Source of the DNA: Arthrobacter ulcerisalmonis | GTDB lineage: Bacteria; Actinomycetota; Actinomycetes; Actinomycetales; Micrococcaceae | Length of the DNA stretch: 64,000 bases | Direction of reading: 5' to 3' | Assembly: GCF_900609065.1 (NCBI RefSeq) | Contig: NZ_UXAU01000017.1 | Span: 1-64,000 of the forward strand | Part shown: one piece after another, positions 18,583 through 26,854 of the stretch | Numbering within the stretch: the stretch's first letter is position 1 | How the letters are laid out: each line of letters begins with the position of its first letter | The notes under the pieces: model-generated | What the model was told of the DNA's origin: nothing | Database searches by the model: none | Seen by the model: the letters and a program-made list of their open reading frames with translations, nothing else | Made by a program: the position numbers and the translations under genes

Positions 18583-19524
18583 TCAATCGAGGAGCGCTAC
18601 GCCGAACTCAGCGACGACGGCCCGCAATTCCCTGAGGTAGTGCCGCGCTTGGTCGGTAAGCGGAATCGCTGCGTGGCCGATCCAGCCGATCTCGATGCGT
18701 TCGTCAATGTCGAGAGGGATGGCGACGATCTCTGGGTCGAGCTGCCCGCTGATGATGCCCGTCGAGATCGTGTAGCCGTGGAGTCCGATCATGAGGTTGA
18801 AGATCGTCGCACGGTCAGAGACCCGGATCTCCTGCTTGCTGGACAACGTGGAGAGAATTTCCTCGGCGAAGTAGAAAGAGTTGTTCGCACCTTGATCGAA
18901 GGTCAGCCGCGGCATGCCAGCGAGATCGGCGAGGGTGGCACGCTCTCTTGCTGCGAGCGGGTTGTTCCGTGAAATGAATATGTGGGGATCGGCGAGGAAA
19001 AGCGGGGTGAACGCGAGCCCGGATTCCCGGAGTAGCTTGTCGATGACCTTTCGGTTGAAATCGTTCCGGTAGAGGATGCCGATCTCGCTGCGGAGCGTCC
19101 GGACATCCTCGATGATGTCCCAGGTGCGGGACTCCCGCAGCGAGAACTCGTATTCGGCCACCTCAGTGGCCTTGACCATCCGGACGAAGGCATCTACCGC
19201 GAACGAGTAGTGCTGCGTTGACACTCCGAGCAGACGTCGCGTCGGTGGCCTGCCAAGGTAGCGCTGCTCGAGGAGAGCGAACTGCTCGACGACCTGCCTT
19301 GCATAGCCGAGGAACTCTGCCCCGTCGGCGGTGAGGGTGACCCCGCGGGCGGAGCGAACCAAGAGCGCACGGCCTACCCGGGCCTCGAGGTCCTTCATTG
19401 CTGCGGACATTGTCGGCTGCGCTACGTACAGAAGCTCGGCAGCGGCGGAGATTGACCCTTCAGCTGCAACGTCTATGAAGTAGCGGAGCTGTTGCAGGGT
19501 CAGTCCGCTCGCAAGCTGTGGCAT
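18583..19524 (-). CDS. LysR-family regulator, probable regulator of mesX-mesD
   Basis: The 313-residue protein has a typical N-terminal LysR winged helix (LTLQQLRYFIDVAAEGSISAAAELL, then QPTMSAAMKDLEARVG) and a periplasmic-binding-like effector domain from about 95. It is divergent from mesX with 122 bp between starts, where LysR regulators usually act on the facing gene. Sulfur or methionine supply is the likely signal, by analogy with CysB/MetR-type members; the effector is not visible. Codon choice is less GC-extreme than in the purine genes to the left, as in mesX and mesD, so the three may have been acquired together. Confidence 0.85.
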   Translation of the reverse strand: MPQLASGLTLQQLRYFIDVAAEGSISAAAELLYVAQPTMSAAMKDLEARVGRALLVRSARGVTLTADGAEFLGYARQVVEQFALLEQRYLGRPPTRRLLGVSTQHYSFAVDAFVRMVKATEVAEYEFSLRESRTWDIIEDVRTLRSEIGILYRNDFNRKVIDKLLRESGLAFTPLFLADPHIFISRNNPLAARERATLADLAGMPRLTFDQGANNSFYFAEEILSTLSSKQEIRVSDRATIFNLMIGLHGYTISTGIISGQLDPEIVAIPLDIDERIEIGWIGHAAIPLTDQARHYLRELRAVVAEFGVALLD

Positions 19525-19646
19525 AGGAAAAGTCTATATGAATGCATAGTAGCCACTAGTTACTTGATACCCCCGGGAAAATTGCACTATGGATGCACCC
19601 CTTCTGAAAGGCCGTCTCCGGCCCATCATCAACGGATTGGCAAGAC
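19525..19646. promoter_or_regulatory. Divergent LysR-mesX promoter region
   Basis: CTATATGAATGCATAG (19532-19547) is a CTAT-N8-ATAG inverted repeat, and a related CTATGGATGCA follows about 40 bp later. Spaced half-sites like these fit LysR binding. No clear ribosome site precedes mesX. Confidence 0.45.
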
Positions 19647-20639
19647 ATGGCAGACGACTTTACGTTCAGCATCAGCACCACCCCCTTCAACGAGGAATAC
19701 TCCCCCGCCGAAGGCTCCCGGATCACGACGAACTTCGCCAACCTGGCACGGGGCGAGCACCGCCAGGAGAACCTCGGCAACGCCCTGACCATGATTCGGC
19801 GCCGCTTCAACGATCTCGCAAGCTGGGACAACCCGGACCGGGACCGTTACACGCTCGAGCTTGAGATCGTTTCCGTGCAGATCGAGTTCACCGCGGAAGG
19901 TACGGATCAGCGGTTCCCCCTGTTCGAGGTTCTCGACATCCAGATCGTCGACCAGCTGAGCGGGGTCCGGCATCAAGGGATCGTAGGGAACAACTTCTCC
20001 TCCTACGTCCGGGACTTCGACTTCAGCGTCGTACTGCCAGCAGCAGGAGCGGAGTCAGGCAAGCCCACCGTCCCCGAGGACTTTGGCGATCTGCACGGCA
20101 AACTCTTCCAGCAGTTCCTCGATTCCCCGGCATGCCAGGAACGCTTCGGGCAGCCGCCAGTGGTGTGCATCAGCGTCTCCACGACCAAGACATACCGGCG
20201 AACGGAGAACCGTCACCCGGTCCTGGGCGTCGAATACCAACAGGACGAGTTCTCACTGACGGACGCGTACTTCGGAAAGATGGGGCTGCAGGTCCGCTAC
20301 TTCATGCCACGCGGCAGCGTTGCGCCGCTCGCCTTCTATTTCCGCGGCGACCTGCTCAACGACTACTCCAACCTGCAGCTCATCGGGACGATCAGCACCA
20401 TGGAGACGTTCCAGAAGATCTACCGCCCGGAGGTTTATAACGCGAACTCCGCCGCCGCCGCTGTCTACCAGCCGAGCCTGGGCGAGCAGGATTACTCGCG
20501 GACCCAGATCGCGTACGACCGCGTCGAACGTAGTCAGCTCGCGATCACGCAGGCGAAGTACACGGAGGAACACTTCATCACGCCCCACAAAGATCTACTG
20601 GACCAGTGGACCGCCAAATACCCCGCTCTCGTCAGCTGA
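19647..20639 (+). CDS. mesX: MesX, DUF1852 protein required for oxygen-dependent methionine synthase
   Basis: I recognise this as a DUF1852 protein, 330 residues, which in published work on folate-independent methionine synthases is required together with MesD; it is thought to act as an oxygenase or helper supplying or using the methyl donor. The sequence begins MADDFTFSISTTPFNEEYSPAEGSR-like, has FEVLDIQIVDQLSGVRHQGI in the middle and a charged C-terminus that ends YPALVS. There is no signal peptide or membrane segment. MesD follows 20 bp downstream and a LysR gene is divergent. Family naming rests on recall of the MesX-MesD gene pair. Confidence 0.8.
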   Translation: MADDFTFSISTTPFNEEYSPAEGSRITTNFANLARGEHRQENLGNALTMIRRRFNDLASWDNPDRDRYTLELEIVSVQIEFTAEGTDQRFPLFEVLDIQIVDQLSGVRHQGIVGNNFSSYVRDFDFSVVLPAAGAESGKPTVPEDFGDLHGKLFQQFLDSPACQERFGQPPVVCISVSTTKTYRRTENRHPVLGVEYQQDEFSLTDAYFGKMGLQVRYFMPRGSVAPLAFYFRGDLLNDYSNLQLIGTISTMETFQKIYRPEVYNANSAAAAVYQPSLGEQDYSRTQIAYDRVERSQLAITQAKYTEEHFITPHKDLLDQWTAKYPALVS

Positions 20640-20659
20640 CCCACGGAGAATCGTCAAAC

Positions 20660-21706
20660 ATGAACACACTCTTGCCCACCACCGTTGTCGGAAGCCTGCC
20701 GAAACCATCGTGGCTCGCACTGCCGGAAACTCTTTGGTCCCCTTGGAAGCTGGACGGAGATGCGCTGCTCGAGGGGAAGCAGGATGCGCTACTTATTGCC
20801 CTCCATGAGCAGAGCCGGCGCGGTATTGACATCGTCAGCGACGGCGAGCAAACCCGCCAGCACTTCGTCACGACTTTCATTGAGCATCTCAGCGGGGTCG
20901 ACTTTGAACAGCGCAAGACCGTTCGCATCCGCGATCGCTACGACGCCAGCGTGCCCACCGTCGTCGGAGCTGTGCGCCGCGAGCGGCCGGTATTCGTCGA
21001 CGACGCGAAGTTCCTCCGCGCAGCCACCGACCGGCCGATCAAATGGACTCTTCCCGGTCCAATGACCATGGTGGACACGCTCTACGATGACCACTACAAG
21101 AGCCGCGAAAAGCTGGCCTGGGAGTTCGCCACGATCCTCAACCAAGAGGCGAAAGAACTGGCGGCGGCCGGGGTGGACATCATCCAGTTCGACGAGCCCG
21201 CGTTCAATGTCTTCCTCGATGAGGTCAAGGACTGGGGCGTGGCTGCGCTTGAGAGAGCGGCAGAAGGGCTGCGTGCGGAGACCGCCGTGCACATCTGCTA
21301 CGGCTACGGGATCAAGGCGAATACTGACTGGAAGGCCACGCTCGGCTCACAGTGGCGGCAATACGAGGAGACGTTCCCGCTGCTGCAGAGCTCCAGCATC
21401 GACATCATTTCGCTGGAATCCCAGAACTCGCATGTGCCCATGGACCTCATCGAACTCCTCCGTGGAAAGAAAGTCATGCTCGGGGCAATCGACGTCGCAA
21501 GCGAGACCATCGAGACTCCTGAGGAGGTCGCCGACACCCTCCGCAAGGCCCTGCAGTTCGTCGATGCGGACAAGCTCATCCCCAGCTCCAACTGCGGCAT
21601 GGCACCGTTCCCCCGGGACATTTCACTGGCCAAGCTGAGTGCTCTCAGCGCAGGGACAAACATCGTTCGCGAGGAACTCGCCCGCTCCGCCCCCAAGGTG
21701 GCATAA
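20660..21706 (+). CDS. mesD: MesD, core (MetE C-terminal-like) methionine synthase
   Basis: A 348-residue homologue of only the catalytic half of MetE. Zinc/homocysteine residues are all present: H211 and C213 (HICYGYG), E253 (SLESQ) and C312 (SSNCGM), matching the MetE H-x-C/E/C set. The MetE N-terminal folate-related domain is missing, the hallmark of folate-independent core enzymes. ATG at 20660 starts MNTLLPTTVVGSLPKP as in the family; the open frame upstream runs into mesX. Genes of this group with an adjacent DUF1852 partner are called MesD and depend on oxygen. The methyl donor is unknown to me. Confidence 0.85.
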   Translation: MNTLLPTTVVGSLPKPSWLALPETLWSPWKLDGDALLEGKQDALLIALHEQSRRGIDIVSDGEQTRQHFVTTFIEHLSGVDFEQRKTVRIRDRYDASVPTVVGAVRRERPVFVDDAKFLRAATDRPIKWTLPGPMTMVDTLYDDHYKSREKLAWEFATILNQEAKELAAAGVDIIQFDEPAFNVFLDEVKDWGVAALERAAEGLRAETAVHICYGYGIKANTDWKATLGSQWRQYEETFPLLQSSSIDIISLESQNSHVPMDLIELLRGKKVMLGAIDVASETIETPEEVADTLRKALQFVDADKLIPSSNCGMAPFPRDISLAKLSALSAGTNIVREELARSAPKVA

Positions 21707-21821
21707 CGATGTTCCACGCCTGCCGCGCCCACAGTTGGTTATAAGTTTCGAAGCAAAGCTGACCTCTTCTGGCCAGTCCTACCGTGAGGTGGTGCTCGCT
21801 GATCTCCGGTAATCTGTGGCC

Positions 21822-23180
21822 ATGACGGGGGAGAGCGCCGCGGCCGCAGACAGCCCGGGCATCGAAGCGGCAAGCGAGGGTCCGGGCGGCGCGGCAGCCG
21901 AGTCGATGGTGGACCGTGTCTTCTTCACGTTCAGTGGCCTGAGCTCCATCTGGTTTGCCGTGGTGCTGTTCCAGGCGAGTTTCGGCTGGCGGCACGTGTG
22001 GTTCTTCCTTATCTTCTGGGCGGCGCTCGCCTACCTGGTCCTGCCGAGGTTGCACCGCATCCTGACCCGGATCTACCTGCCCGACTACTTCATTGGCCGA
22101 TCCCGCACCAGCGATGGCCTGCTGGGCGACCCCGTGAACGTGGCCTTCCGGGGGAGTGGGCCGCAGCTGCATGCGGCCATGGACCGGGCCAACTGGACCC
22201 TGGCCGATCCCGTCACGTTGAACTCGAGCTGGCGCATCGTGGTGTCCACACTGACCCGGCGCAGCTACGACGAAGCGCCGGTCAGCCCGCTCTTCCTCTT
22301 TGGCAGGCAGCAGGACTTCGCCTACCAGCAGGAGGTGGATGGCAACCCGGGCAAGCGCCACCACATCAGGTTCTGGCAGACGCCCCAGGATTGGCTCCTG
22401 CCCGGCGGGATCCCCGTCGATTGGCTCGCCGCCGGCACCTACGACAAGGCAGTGGGACTGTCCCTCTTCACCCTGCAGATCACCCACAAAATCGAAGCAG
22501 ACATCGACGTCGAACGCGACTACGTGGTCGCCTCGGTGACGGATTCCGCACCCGAGTCCACGGTGTCCTTCATCCGGGACTTCTCCACCGGATACCACTC
22601 ACGCAACGGCGGTGGCGACAGTATCAGCACGGACGGGGACCTGCCGATCGTGGATGTCACGGCCCACCCGGACAGCGACACCGCGGACCTGCCCATCGCG
22701 GATCTTGCCCGGAAGCGCCCGTTGCCAACGCTCTTCGGCGCCGTTTTGGTACTGGGCCGAGGCGTCACCTCTGCGGTCCTCGCCCTGACGTTCCTCAACG
22801 CCGCGACCGACGAATCGGCGCTGACACTGCTTTTTGGGGACCCAGCCGACGACCTGGATTTGCAGAGCATCGTGGTACCCGGGTCGATCGCCCTGGCACT
22901 CTTTGCCTTGGCAGAGTTCGTCCTGGCGTGGTTCATTTTTCGTGGCGGAAACCGGGCCCGCGTGATCGCCATGACCTTCGGCGCGCTCTCCATCATCGTG
23001 CAGTTCGTGGGCACCATAACCGGCGGCGAGCCCATCTCGCTCGCCACCACCCTGGTGAGTTTCTCCCTCGACATCCTGCTGATTCTGGCACTCTCGAGCG
23101 AGCGCTCCAGGGACTTTGCCCGGCGTCGTTCCGGCAGCCTGAGAAATCCCGTACCCCGGGCGGCGCGGCTCAGTCGTTGA
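21822..23180 (+). CDS. Membrane protein with LssY C-terminal-like domain
   Basis: The 452-residue protein has two hydrophobic segments near 36-75, a soluble middle that resembles the LssY C-terminal domain (DPVNVAFRGSGPQLHAAMDRANWTLADP-like start, then the polar block around RHHIRFWQTP), and four further membrane segments between about 300 and 425. The LssY_C domain is often attached to PAP2 or membrane proteins of unknown role. A GTG two codons earlier is an alternative start; no strong ribosome site is seen for either. Its end overlaps the convergent nucleotidyltransferase gene by 11 bp. No functional link to mesD is evident. Confidence 0.65.
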   Translation: MTGESAAAADSPGIEAASEGPGGAAAESMVDRVFFTFSGLSSIWFAVVLFQASFGWRHVWFFLIFWAALAYLVLPRLHRILTRIYLPDYFIGRSRTSDGLLGDPVNVAFRGSGPQLHAAMDRANWTLADPVTLNSSWRIVVSTLTRRSYDEAPVSPLFLFGRQQDFAYQQEVDGNPGKRHHIRFWQTPQDWLLPGGIPVDWLAAGTYDKAVGLSLFTLQITHKIEADIDVERDYVVASVTDSAPESTVSFIRDFSTGYHSRNGGGDSISTDGDLPIVDVTAHPDSDTADLPIADLARKRPLPTLFGAVLVLGRGVTSAVLALTFLNAATDESALTLLFGDPADDLDLQSIVVPGSIALALFALAEFVLAWFIFRGGNRARVIAMTFGALSIIVQFVGTITGGEPISLATTLVSFSLDILLILALSSERSRDFARRRSGSLRNPVPRAARLSR

Positions 23181-23781
23181 GCAGGTAGAGCTTGTCCGGC
23201 GTGTCCACGTCCTCACCGTCGGAAAGGTCACTGCAGTCCACCTGGTCCACGAGCTCCGGGTGGGCCTTCAGGAATACCCGGGCGCCGGCGTCGCCCTTCA
23301 CGGAACGGACGACGGCGGCCCGTAAGGTCGCGTCGATCAGCAGCGGGTGCCCACGCCGCAGGTCCGGACCACTTCCGTAGGCGGCGGCGGTGATGCGGCC
23401 GGGACGGTGCGCGGAAAGTAGCCGCTGGACCGCTGCTGCGGTAAGGCCAGGCTGGTCCACCAGGGCAACCAGTAGATGGTGAGCCGGGTCCGCGGCAGCA
23501 TTGCCCAGTAGCAACGAGCCGCCCATCCCGGTCTGCCACTCGTGATTGACCACCGTGCGAAATCGGCCCAGGTCAGCGTCGGACAACACGTCCACGGCAC
23601 CGGCGCCCAGGACCACCACAACGTCCCGGCAGCCGCCTGCGTGCAGCGCCTCGGCCACCGATTCAACCAGCGGACTGCCGCGGAAGGGTAGCAGCGCCTT
23701 CGGCCCCCGGCCCAACCTGGTCCCAGCGCCAGCGGCGAGCAACACCGCAGTGCTGCTCGCCGCTGTTGGGACCTGGCTCAT
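23170..23781 (-). CDS. MocA-like molybdenum cofactor nucleotidyltransferase
   Basis: A 203-residue GT-A-fold NTP transferase. The signature LLAAGAGTRLGRGPKALLPFRG binds CTP or GTP, and LVALVDQPGLT carries the metal-binding aspartate. Members of this branch (MocA, PucB) cytidylylate molybdopterin for xanthine dehydrogenase family enzymes; Bacillus PucB lies in a purine cluster. It is separated from the xanthine dehydrogenase genes by the mes genes, but is the obvious cofactor partner in the window. It follows aceE by 21 bp on the same strand; a shared transcript is possible but biologically unforced. Confidence 0.78.
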   Translation of the reverse strand: MSQVPTAASSTAVLLAAGAGTRLGRGPKALLPFRGSPLVESVAEALHAGGCRDVVVVLGAGAVDVLSDADLGRFRTVVNHEWQTGMGGSLLLGNAAADPAHHLLVALVDQPGLTAAAVQRLLSAHRPGRITAAAYGSGPDLRRGHPLLIDATLRAAVVRSVKGDAGARVFLKAHPELVDQVDCSDLSDGEDVDTPDKLYLLND

Positions 23782-23802
23782 TTGCCTAGCCTAGCTCTGG
23801 AA

Positions 23803-26544
23803 TCAGGCGTCGCCGCCTGCGCCGCCGGTGGTGCCGGCGTTGACATCGTGAAGGTTGTACTTTTCGATGGCCTGGGCTGGTGCCTGGGCATCGATTTTTC
23901 CTTCCTTGGCGAGTAGTTGCAGGGTTTTGACGACGATGGAGTGGGTGTCGTTTTTGAAGTAGCGGCGGGCTGCTTGGCGGGTGTCGGAGAAGCCGAAGCC
24001 GTCCGCGCCGAGGGTGGCGAACTCGTTCGGGAGGAACTGGCGGATTTGGTCCGGGATGGCCTTCATGTAGTCGGTGACGGCGACGATGGGTCCTTCGGCG
24101 TTGGCGAGTTGTTGGGTGACGAAGGGGACCCGTGTTGGTTCGTTGGGGTTCAGGAACGCGTGTTCTTCGGCGGCGAGGCCGTCGCGGCGGAGTTCGTTCC
24201 AGGAGGTCACGGACCAGACGTCGGCGGAGACGTTCCAGTCTTCGGCGAGGAGGCTCTGGGCTTCGAGGGCCCAGGGCACGGAGACGCCGGAGGCGAGGAC
24301 GTTGGTCCGGGGACCGTCGTTCTTGGCCGGAGCCAGCAGGTAAATGCCCTTGAGGACACCTTCAACGTCGAGGTTGTCGGGTTCTTTGGGTTGGGTGATG
24401 GGTTCGTTGTAGACGGTGATGTAGTACATCAGGTTCCGGTCGCCGGTGCCGGGTCCGTACATCCGTTCGATGCCGTCGCGGATGATGTGGCCCATTTCGT
24501 AGCCGTAGGCGGGGTCGTAGGTGATGACGGCGGGGTTGGTCGCGGCGAGGAGGGGGGAGTGGCCGTCGGCGTGTTGGAGTCCTTCGCCGGTGAGCGTGGT
24601 GCGTCCTGCGGTGGCGCCGATGATGAAGCCTCGGGTCATTTGGTCTGCTGCTGCCCAGAAGGCGTCGCCGGTGCGTTGGAAGCCGAACATGGAGTAGAAG
24701 ACGTAGACCGGGATGAGGGGGACGCCGTGGGTGGCGTAGGCGGTGCCGGCGGCGGTGAAGGCTGCGACGGCGCCGGCTTCGTTGATGCCGGGGTGGATGA
24801 GTTGGCCTTGGGCGGATTCTTTGTAGGCCAGGACGAGGTCGCGGTCTACGGAGAGGTAGTTCTGGCCTTTGGGGTTGTAGATTTTCGCGGTGGGGAAGAA
24901 CGCGTCCATGCCGAAGGTCCGGGATTCGTCGGGGACGATCGGGACGATCCGGTGGCCGAAGTTCTTATCGCGGATGAGGTCTTTCAGGAGCCGGACGAAC
25001 GCCATGGTCGTCGCGGCCTGCTGCTTCCCCGACCCGCGCGCTGCGGTTTCATAGGACTTGGCAGCCGGAAGCTCGACGGCGGTATGCGAACTGCGCCGCT
25101 CCGGTACTGAACCGCCCAACGCAGCACGTCGTTCCATCATGTATTTGATCTCGGGCGCCTCGAAGCCCGGGTGGAAGTAGGGCGGCTGATAGGGATCAGC
25201 ATCCAACTGCTCATCAGAAATGGGAATCCGGAGATAGTCCCGGAACTCCTTGAGATCGCTGATGGTGAGTTTTTTCATTTGGTGGGTGGCGTTGCGGCCT
25301 TCGAAGTGGGGTCCGAGTCCGTAGCCTTTGACGGTTTTGGCGAGGATGACGGTGGGTTTGCCCTTGAATTCGGTGGCTGCTTTGTACGCGGCGTAGACCT
25401 TGCGGTAGTCATGGCCGCCGCGTTTGAGGTTCCAGATCTGGTCATCGGTGAGGTCAGCGACGAGTTCCTTGGTCGCGGGGTCTTTCCCGAAGAAGTGTTC
25501 GCGGACGAACCCGCCGGATTCGGCTTTGTAGGTTTGGTAGTCACCGTCGGGGGTTTCGTTCATGATGTTCACGAGCGAGCCGTTGGTGTCTTGGGTGAGG
25601 AGGTCGTCCCATTCCCTGCCCCAGACGACTTTGATGACGTTCCAGCCCGCGCCGCGGAAGAACGCTTCGAGTTCCTGCATGATTTTGCCGTTGCCACGGA
25701 CGGGACCGTCGAGGCGTTGGAGGTTGCAGTTGACCACGAAGTTGAGGTTGTCGAGGTTCTCGTTCGCGGCCAGTTGCAGCAGGCCCCGGGATTCGGGTTC
25801 GTCCATTTCGCCGTCGCCGAGGAACGCCCAGACCTGCTGGTCGGTGGTGTCTTTCAGGCCCCGGTTGGTGAGGTACCGGTTGGATTGGGCCTGGTAGATC
25901 GCGTTCATCGGGCCAATACCCATGGACACGGTGGGGAATTCCCAGAAGTTCGGCATCAACCGCGGGTGCGGGTAGGAGGACAGGGCGTGGCCCTCGCGGG
26001 ACTTTTCCTGCCGGAACCCGTCGAGGTCTTCCTCGGAGAGGCGGCCTTCCATGAACGCCCTCGCGTACATGCCCGGGGAGGCGTGGCCTTGGAAGAAGAC
26101 CTGGTCCCCGCCGCCGGGGTGGTCTTTACCGCGGAAGAAGTGGTTGAACCCGACCTCGTACAGGGTCGCGGCCCCGGCGTAGGTCGAGATGTGCCCGCCG
26201 ACACCAATCGCGGGCCGCTGGGCCCGGTGGACCATGACCGCGGCGTTCCACCGCATGTACGCCCGGTAGCGGCGTTCGTAGTCCTCGTTCCCCGGGAACG
26301 GGGCTTCCTGATCCACCGGGATGGTGTTCACATAGTCAGTGGTGGTGACCATCGGGACACCCACGGACTGCGCACCAGCACGCTGCAGCAAACTCCGCAT
26401 GATGTATTGGGCACGCTCGGTGCCTTGTTCCCTGATCAACGAATCCAGGGACTCAACCCACTCGGCGGTCTCTTCCGGATCACGATCAGGCAGCTGGTTA
26501 GTCAACCCGCTGAGGATATGGGAGCCATCTTCTCCTGCAGACAC
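23803..26544 (-). CDS. aceE: Pyruvate dehydrogenase E1, homodimeric type
   Basis: AceE decarboxylates pyruvate with thiamine diphosphate and reductively acetylates the E2 lipoyl group. At 913 residues it is the single-chain type used in Actinobacteria. [17 protein letters not shown] is the ThDP/Mg motif, and [16 protein letters not shown] and [11 protein letters not shown] segments mark the transketolase C-terminal parts. The start is GTG at 26544, after GAGG. E2 and E3 are not in the window. It is divergent from the allantoin permease operon over 310 bp. Codons at about 25010-25260 are visibly less C-biased than on either side. Pyruvate from the malic enzyme at the left end would feed it during growth on ureides. 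Confidence 0.95.
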   Translation of the reverse strand: MSAGEDGSHILSGLTNQLPDRDPEETAEWVESLDSLIREQGTERAQYIMRSLLQRAGAQSVGVPMVTTTDYVNTIPVDQEAPFPGNEDYERRYRAYMRWNAAVMVHRAQRPAIGVGGHISTYAGAATLYEVGFNHFFRGKDHPGGGDQVFFQGHASPGMYARAFMEGRLSEEDLDGFRQEKSREGHALSSYPHPRLMPNFWEFPTVSMGIGPMNAIYQAQSNRYLTNRGLKDTTDQQVWAFLGDGEMDEPESRGLLQLAANENLDNLNFVVNCNLQRLDGPVRGNGKIMQELEAFFRGAGWNVIKVVWGREWDDLLTQDTNGSLVNIMNETPDGDYQTYKAESGGFVREHFFGKDPATKELVADLTDDQIWNLKRGGHDYRKVYAAYKAATEFKGKPTVILAKTVKGYGLGPHFEGRNATHQMKKLTISDLKEFRDYLRIPISDEQLDADPYQPPYFHPGFEAPEIKYMMERRAALGGSVPERRSSHTAVELPAAKSYETAARGSGKQQAATTMAFVRLLKDLIRDKNFGHRIVPIVPDESRTFGMDAFFPTAKIYNPKGQNYLSVDRDLVLAYKESAQGQLIHPGINEAGAVAAFTAAGTAYATHGVPLIPVYVFYSMFGFQRTGDAFWAAADQMTRGFIIGATAGRTTLTGEGLQHADGHSPLLAATNPAVITYDPAYGYEMGHIIRDGIERMYGPGTGDRNLMYYITVYNEPITQPKEPDNLDVEGVLKGIYLLAPAKNDGPRTNVLASGVSVPWALEAQSLLAEDWNVSADVWSVTSWNELRRDGLAAEEHAFLNPNEPTRVPFVTQQLANAEGPIVAVTDYMKAIPDQIRQFLPNEFATLGADGFGFSDTRQAARRYFKNDTHSIVVKTLQLLAKEGKIDAQAPAQAIEKYNLHDVNAGTTGGAGGDA

Positions 26545-26723
26545 GGAGCCTCGTTTCGTCGTTGAAATAAGTAGGGAGTTTCATGATGTGAGAAAACAAT
26601 CTTGTCATATGAGAATAGCTGGCGCCAAAACTTGCGGTCAACAAGCCCTTGCGTGGCTGGAGGGTGACGCGCACCATGAAGTACCCATCGGTGGATTGTG
26701 ACCGGCAGTCACTGCGGAGGGTC

Positions 26724-26751
26724 TTGACCAAAAGGTGATTCAGGTCATAAT
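26724..26751 (+). promoter_or_regulatory. Promoter of the allantoin permease operon
   Basis: TTGACC at 26724-26729 and CATAAT at 26746-26751 are 16 bp apart. The remainder of the 310-bp region 26545-26854 has the operator at 26773, a GGATCG/CGATCC hairpin near 26797-26813 in the leader, and, on the aceE side, a TTTC-N9-GAAA repeat near 26578-26595. No further gene is seen. Confidence 0.6.
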
Positions 26752-26772
26752 GTTTCACTATTCAATATCTTC

Positions 26773-26789
26773 ATTCCGCGATGTGGAAT
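26773..26789. promoter_or_regulatory. Perfect IclR-type operator of the allantoin permease operon
   Basis: ATTCCGC-GAT-GTGGAAT matches ATTYCRC-N3-GYGRAAT at every fixed position. It starts 21 bp after the -10 box, in the transcribed leader, the same geometry as at 9286. It links this operon to the purine island 15 kb away. Confidence 0.7.
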
Positions 26790-26854
26790 AACAGCGAGGA
26801 TCGCCCCCCGATCCGGCCTCACCACCGCGGAGCTCACCCAGAACTGGAGACCCC

